Source of the DNA: Burkholderiales bacterium
GTDB lineage: Bacteria > Pseudomonadota > Gammaproteobacteria > Burkholderiales > Casimicrobiaceae
Direction of reading: 5' to 3'
DNA: 64,000 nucleotides
Assembly: GCA_020851235.1 (NCBI GenBank)
Contig: JADZDD010000004.1
Coordinates: 124,001 to 188,000 of the forward strand
A model generated the notes under the pieces. The model was not told where the DNA came from. It saw nothing but the letters and a program-made list of their open reading frames with translations, and ran no database searches. Both the position numbers and the translations under genes were made by a program. Shown one piece after another: positions 62,753 to 64,000 of this stretch (position 1 is the stretch's first letter; each line of letters opens with the position of its first letter).

Positions 62753-64000
62753 GGCGTCGCCCCGCCCGCGGCGAGACGCGCCAGCAGTTCGTCCTGCGCC
62801 TCGCGCAGGACATCGGCGAGGACATCGGGGGCGTCGAGCCGCAGGGCCTCGTCTTCGCCAAGGGCCGGCGGCAGCTTGTGCCGCAGGTCGCGCAAGACGT
62901 CGGCGGCGATCGCGGCGAGCCCGTCGCGATCGTGCTGGAGCGCGTTCAACTCGCGCACGAGAAGCCCGACCGGATCGTCACCCAGGGCCAGGCGCTCGAG
63001 GTCGACCGGCGGGCGCATGCGCAGGTCGACCTTTTCCACCCACGCGCGGCCACCCGAGACGTCGAGCGCTACGGCACGCACCTGCTCCACGATGTGCTCC
63101 GGCCGGTGCGCGAGCATCGGTTGCAACGCGCCCGCGCCGCCGATGCGCACCCGCAGCGCAGCGATGCGCTCGTCGCCTTCGGCGAGCGTTCGTCGCACCG
63201 CGTCGCCGACGCCATCGAACAGCGCATCGAGGTCGGGCATGCCGGTCGCATCGAGCGCGAGCTCGCCCCAACGCACCACGTCGAGCGGAACGAATTCGGC
63301 GCTGATGCGATCGGCGGCGACGGTGACGAGCTCGCAGCCTTTCGCACCCTGCTCGCGGATGTGCCGACCCTGCAGGTTTCCCGGATACACGATCCAAGGC
63401 TCGCGGGCCACGATCTCGCGCGCATGGACGTGGCCCAACGCCCAGTAGTCGTACCCCTTGGCGCGCAGGACATCCGGCGTCGTCGGTGCGTAGTTGTCGT
63501 GACCCGGCCTGCCGGTGAGCGAAGTGTGCACGACACCGACGTTGAAATGGTCGCGCACCGGCGGCGGATAGCTCGCGGCGAGGTCGTCGACGACGGCGGC
63601 GGTCGCGAAGCTTTGGCCGTGCACGGCGACACCCAGCGCGTCGTCGACGAAGGTCCCTGGCGCATGATCGGAAAAGAGCCGCACGTTGCCCGGCAGCGGC
63701 AAGTCGCGCGTGAGCTTGCTTGCGGCGTCGTGGTTGCCGCGCAGCAGGTAGACGCCGATACCGGACTCGCCGAGTTGCGCCATGCCCTTGGCGAAGAACA
63801 ATCCGGTGTTGAAGTCGGGCCAGTCGCCGTCGTAGAGGTCACCGGCAATGACGACGAAGGCCACGCGCTCGCGCAGCGCGAACTCGATCATGTTCTCGAA
63901 GGCGCGCCGCGTCGCACCCCGCACCGCCTCGACCGGGGCGCCTTCGTAACGCTCGAGCCCACGCAAGGGACTGTCGAGATGGACGTCGGCACAGTGCAGG
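62749..64000 (-). CDS. YhaO-like metallophosphoesterase, partial (5' end outside the window)
   Basis: The gene enters from the right edge; about 417 codons are present. The metallophosphoesterase motifs of SbcD/Mre11-type nucleases are visible: HCADVHLDSPL, VIAGDLYDGDW and LRGNHDAAS, then ALGHVHARE, which binds the second metal. The C-terminal part is the variable cap domain. It should be the nuclease partner of the YhaN-like ATPase. No SbcCD proper is in the window. The first residues are missing, so neither start nor regulation can be seen. Confidence 0.88.
   Translation of the reverse strand, partial: LHCADVHLDSPLRGLERYEGAPVEAVRGATRRAFENMIEFALRERVAFVVIAGDLYDGDWPDFNTGLFFAKGMAQLGESGIGVYLLRGNHDAASKLTRDLPLPGNVRLFSDHAPGTFVDDALGVAVHGQSFATAAVVDDLAASYPPPVRDHFNVGVVHTSLTGRPGHDNYAPTTPDVLRAKGYDYWALGHVHAREIVAREPWIVYPGNLQGRHIREQGAKGCELVTVAADRISAEFVPLDVVRWGELALDATGMPDLDALFDGVGDAVRRTLAEGDERIAALRVRIGGAGALQPMLAHRPEHIVEQVRAVALDVSGGRAWVEKVDLRMRPPVDLERLALGDDPVGLLVRELNALQHDRDGLAAIAADVLRDLRHKLPPALGEDEALRLDAPDVLADVLREAQDELLARLAAGGATP

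Overview
The window is one continuous stretch of very GC-rich bacterial chromosome. Third codon positions are almost all G or C, genes are packed tightly with many 4-bp start/stop overlaps, and no rRNA, tRNA, CRISPR array, insertion sequence or prophage was recognised. The gene content points to a Betaproteobacterium of the Burkholderiales/Rhodocyclales kind. It has a DUF1631 protein, AceK, a Mycobacterium-type AhpC/AhpD pair, DUF4124 and KTSC proteins, and FtsH. The assignment is an inference from protein families, not from a marker-gene tree.

Layout. 1-7.6 kb: a partial secreted hydrolase, an ICMT-like methyltransferase, a HExxH lipoprotein, a DUF1631 protein, a double aspartic protease with a PDZ domain, and an AEC permease. 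7.7-9.6 kb: a eukaryote-like SET methyltransferase, then ahpC-ahpD behind a clear AT-rich promoter. 9.7-23.9 kb: mostly housekeeping genes, namely metY, an esterase, a YpfJ-type metallopeptidase, aceK, an MliC-like lysozyme inhibitor, an Hsp20 with a sigma32 promoter, a DksA-like protein, an aldo/keto reductase, a VIT/CCC1 transporter, PsiF and DAHP synthase. 23.9-34.9 kb: CYTH/CHAD protein, YheT hydrolase, phosphomannomutase, threonine dehydratase, a 5'-nucleotidase-like enzyme and a three-gene ferric-type ABC importer. 34.9-41 kb (minus strand): ridA-tadA-ldcA-GNAT, then a sulfide cassette (BigR/SqrR-like repressor, sulfide:quinone oxidoreductase, small membrane protein, cytochrome b561) followed by a second VIT/CCC1 transporter. 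41.2 kb: gdhA.

42.6-45.5 kb holds a compact minus-strand operon built from two DUF2249 proteins, a 12-TM oxidase-like membrane protein, a DUF59 Fe-S assembly-type protein and a small orphan. Its promoter carries an inverted repeat over a perfect -35 box. 46.1-52.3 kb holds a self-contained type II fatty-acid-like cluster: FabI-type reductase, KSIII, FabA, FabZ, KSII, a divergent ACP, a PlsC-like acyltransferase and a phosphopantetheinyl transferase. It lacks a ketoreductase and a malonyl transferase, and it is the strongest candidate for an undescribed pathway. Just upstream are a DHA2-type MFS exporter and an FtsH protease, separated from the cluster by a relic of a GntR-family regulator. 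56.4-64 kb: an FMN reductase, a PEP-mutase-family enzyme, a DUF411 protein with an FmdE-like partner, and a YhaN/YhaO-type SbcCD-like pair cut by the window edge.

Two window-wide patterns stand out. Three genes have a -10-like hexamer 6-8 nt before the start codon and no Shine-Dalgarno, as expected of leaderless mRNAs. Several gene ends carry strong GC hairpins without a T-tract, against a single canonical terminator (after psiF).
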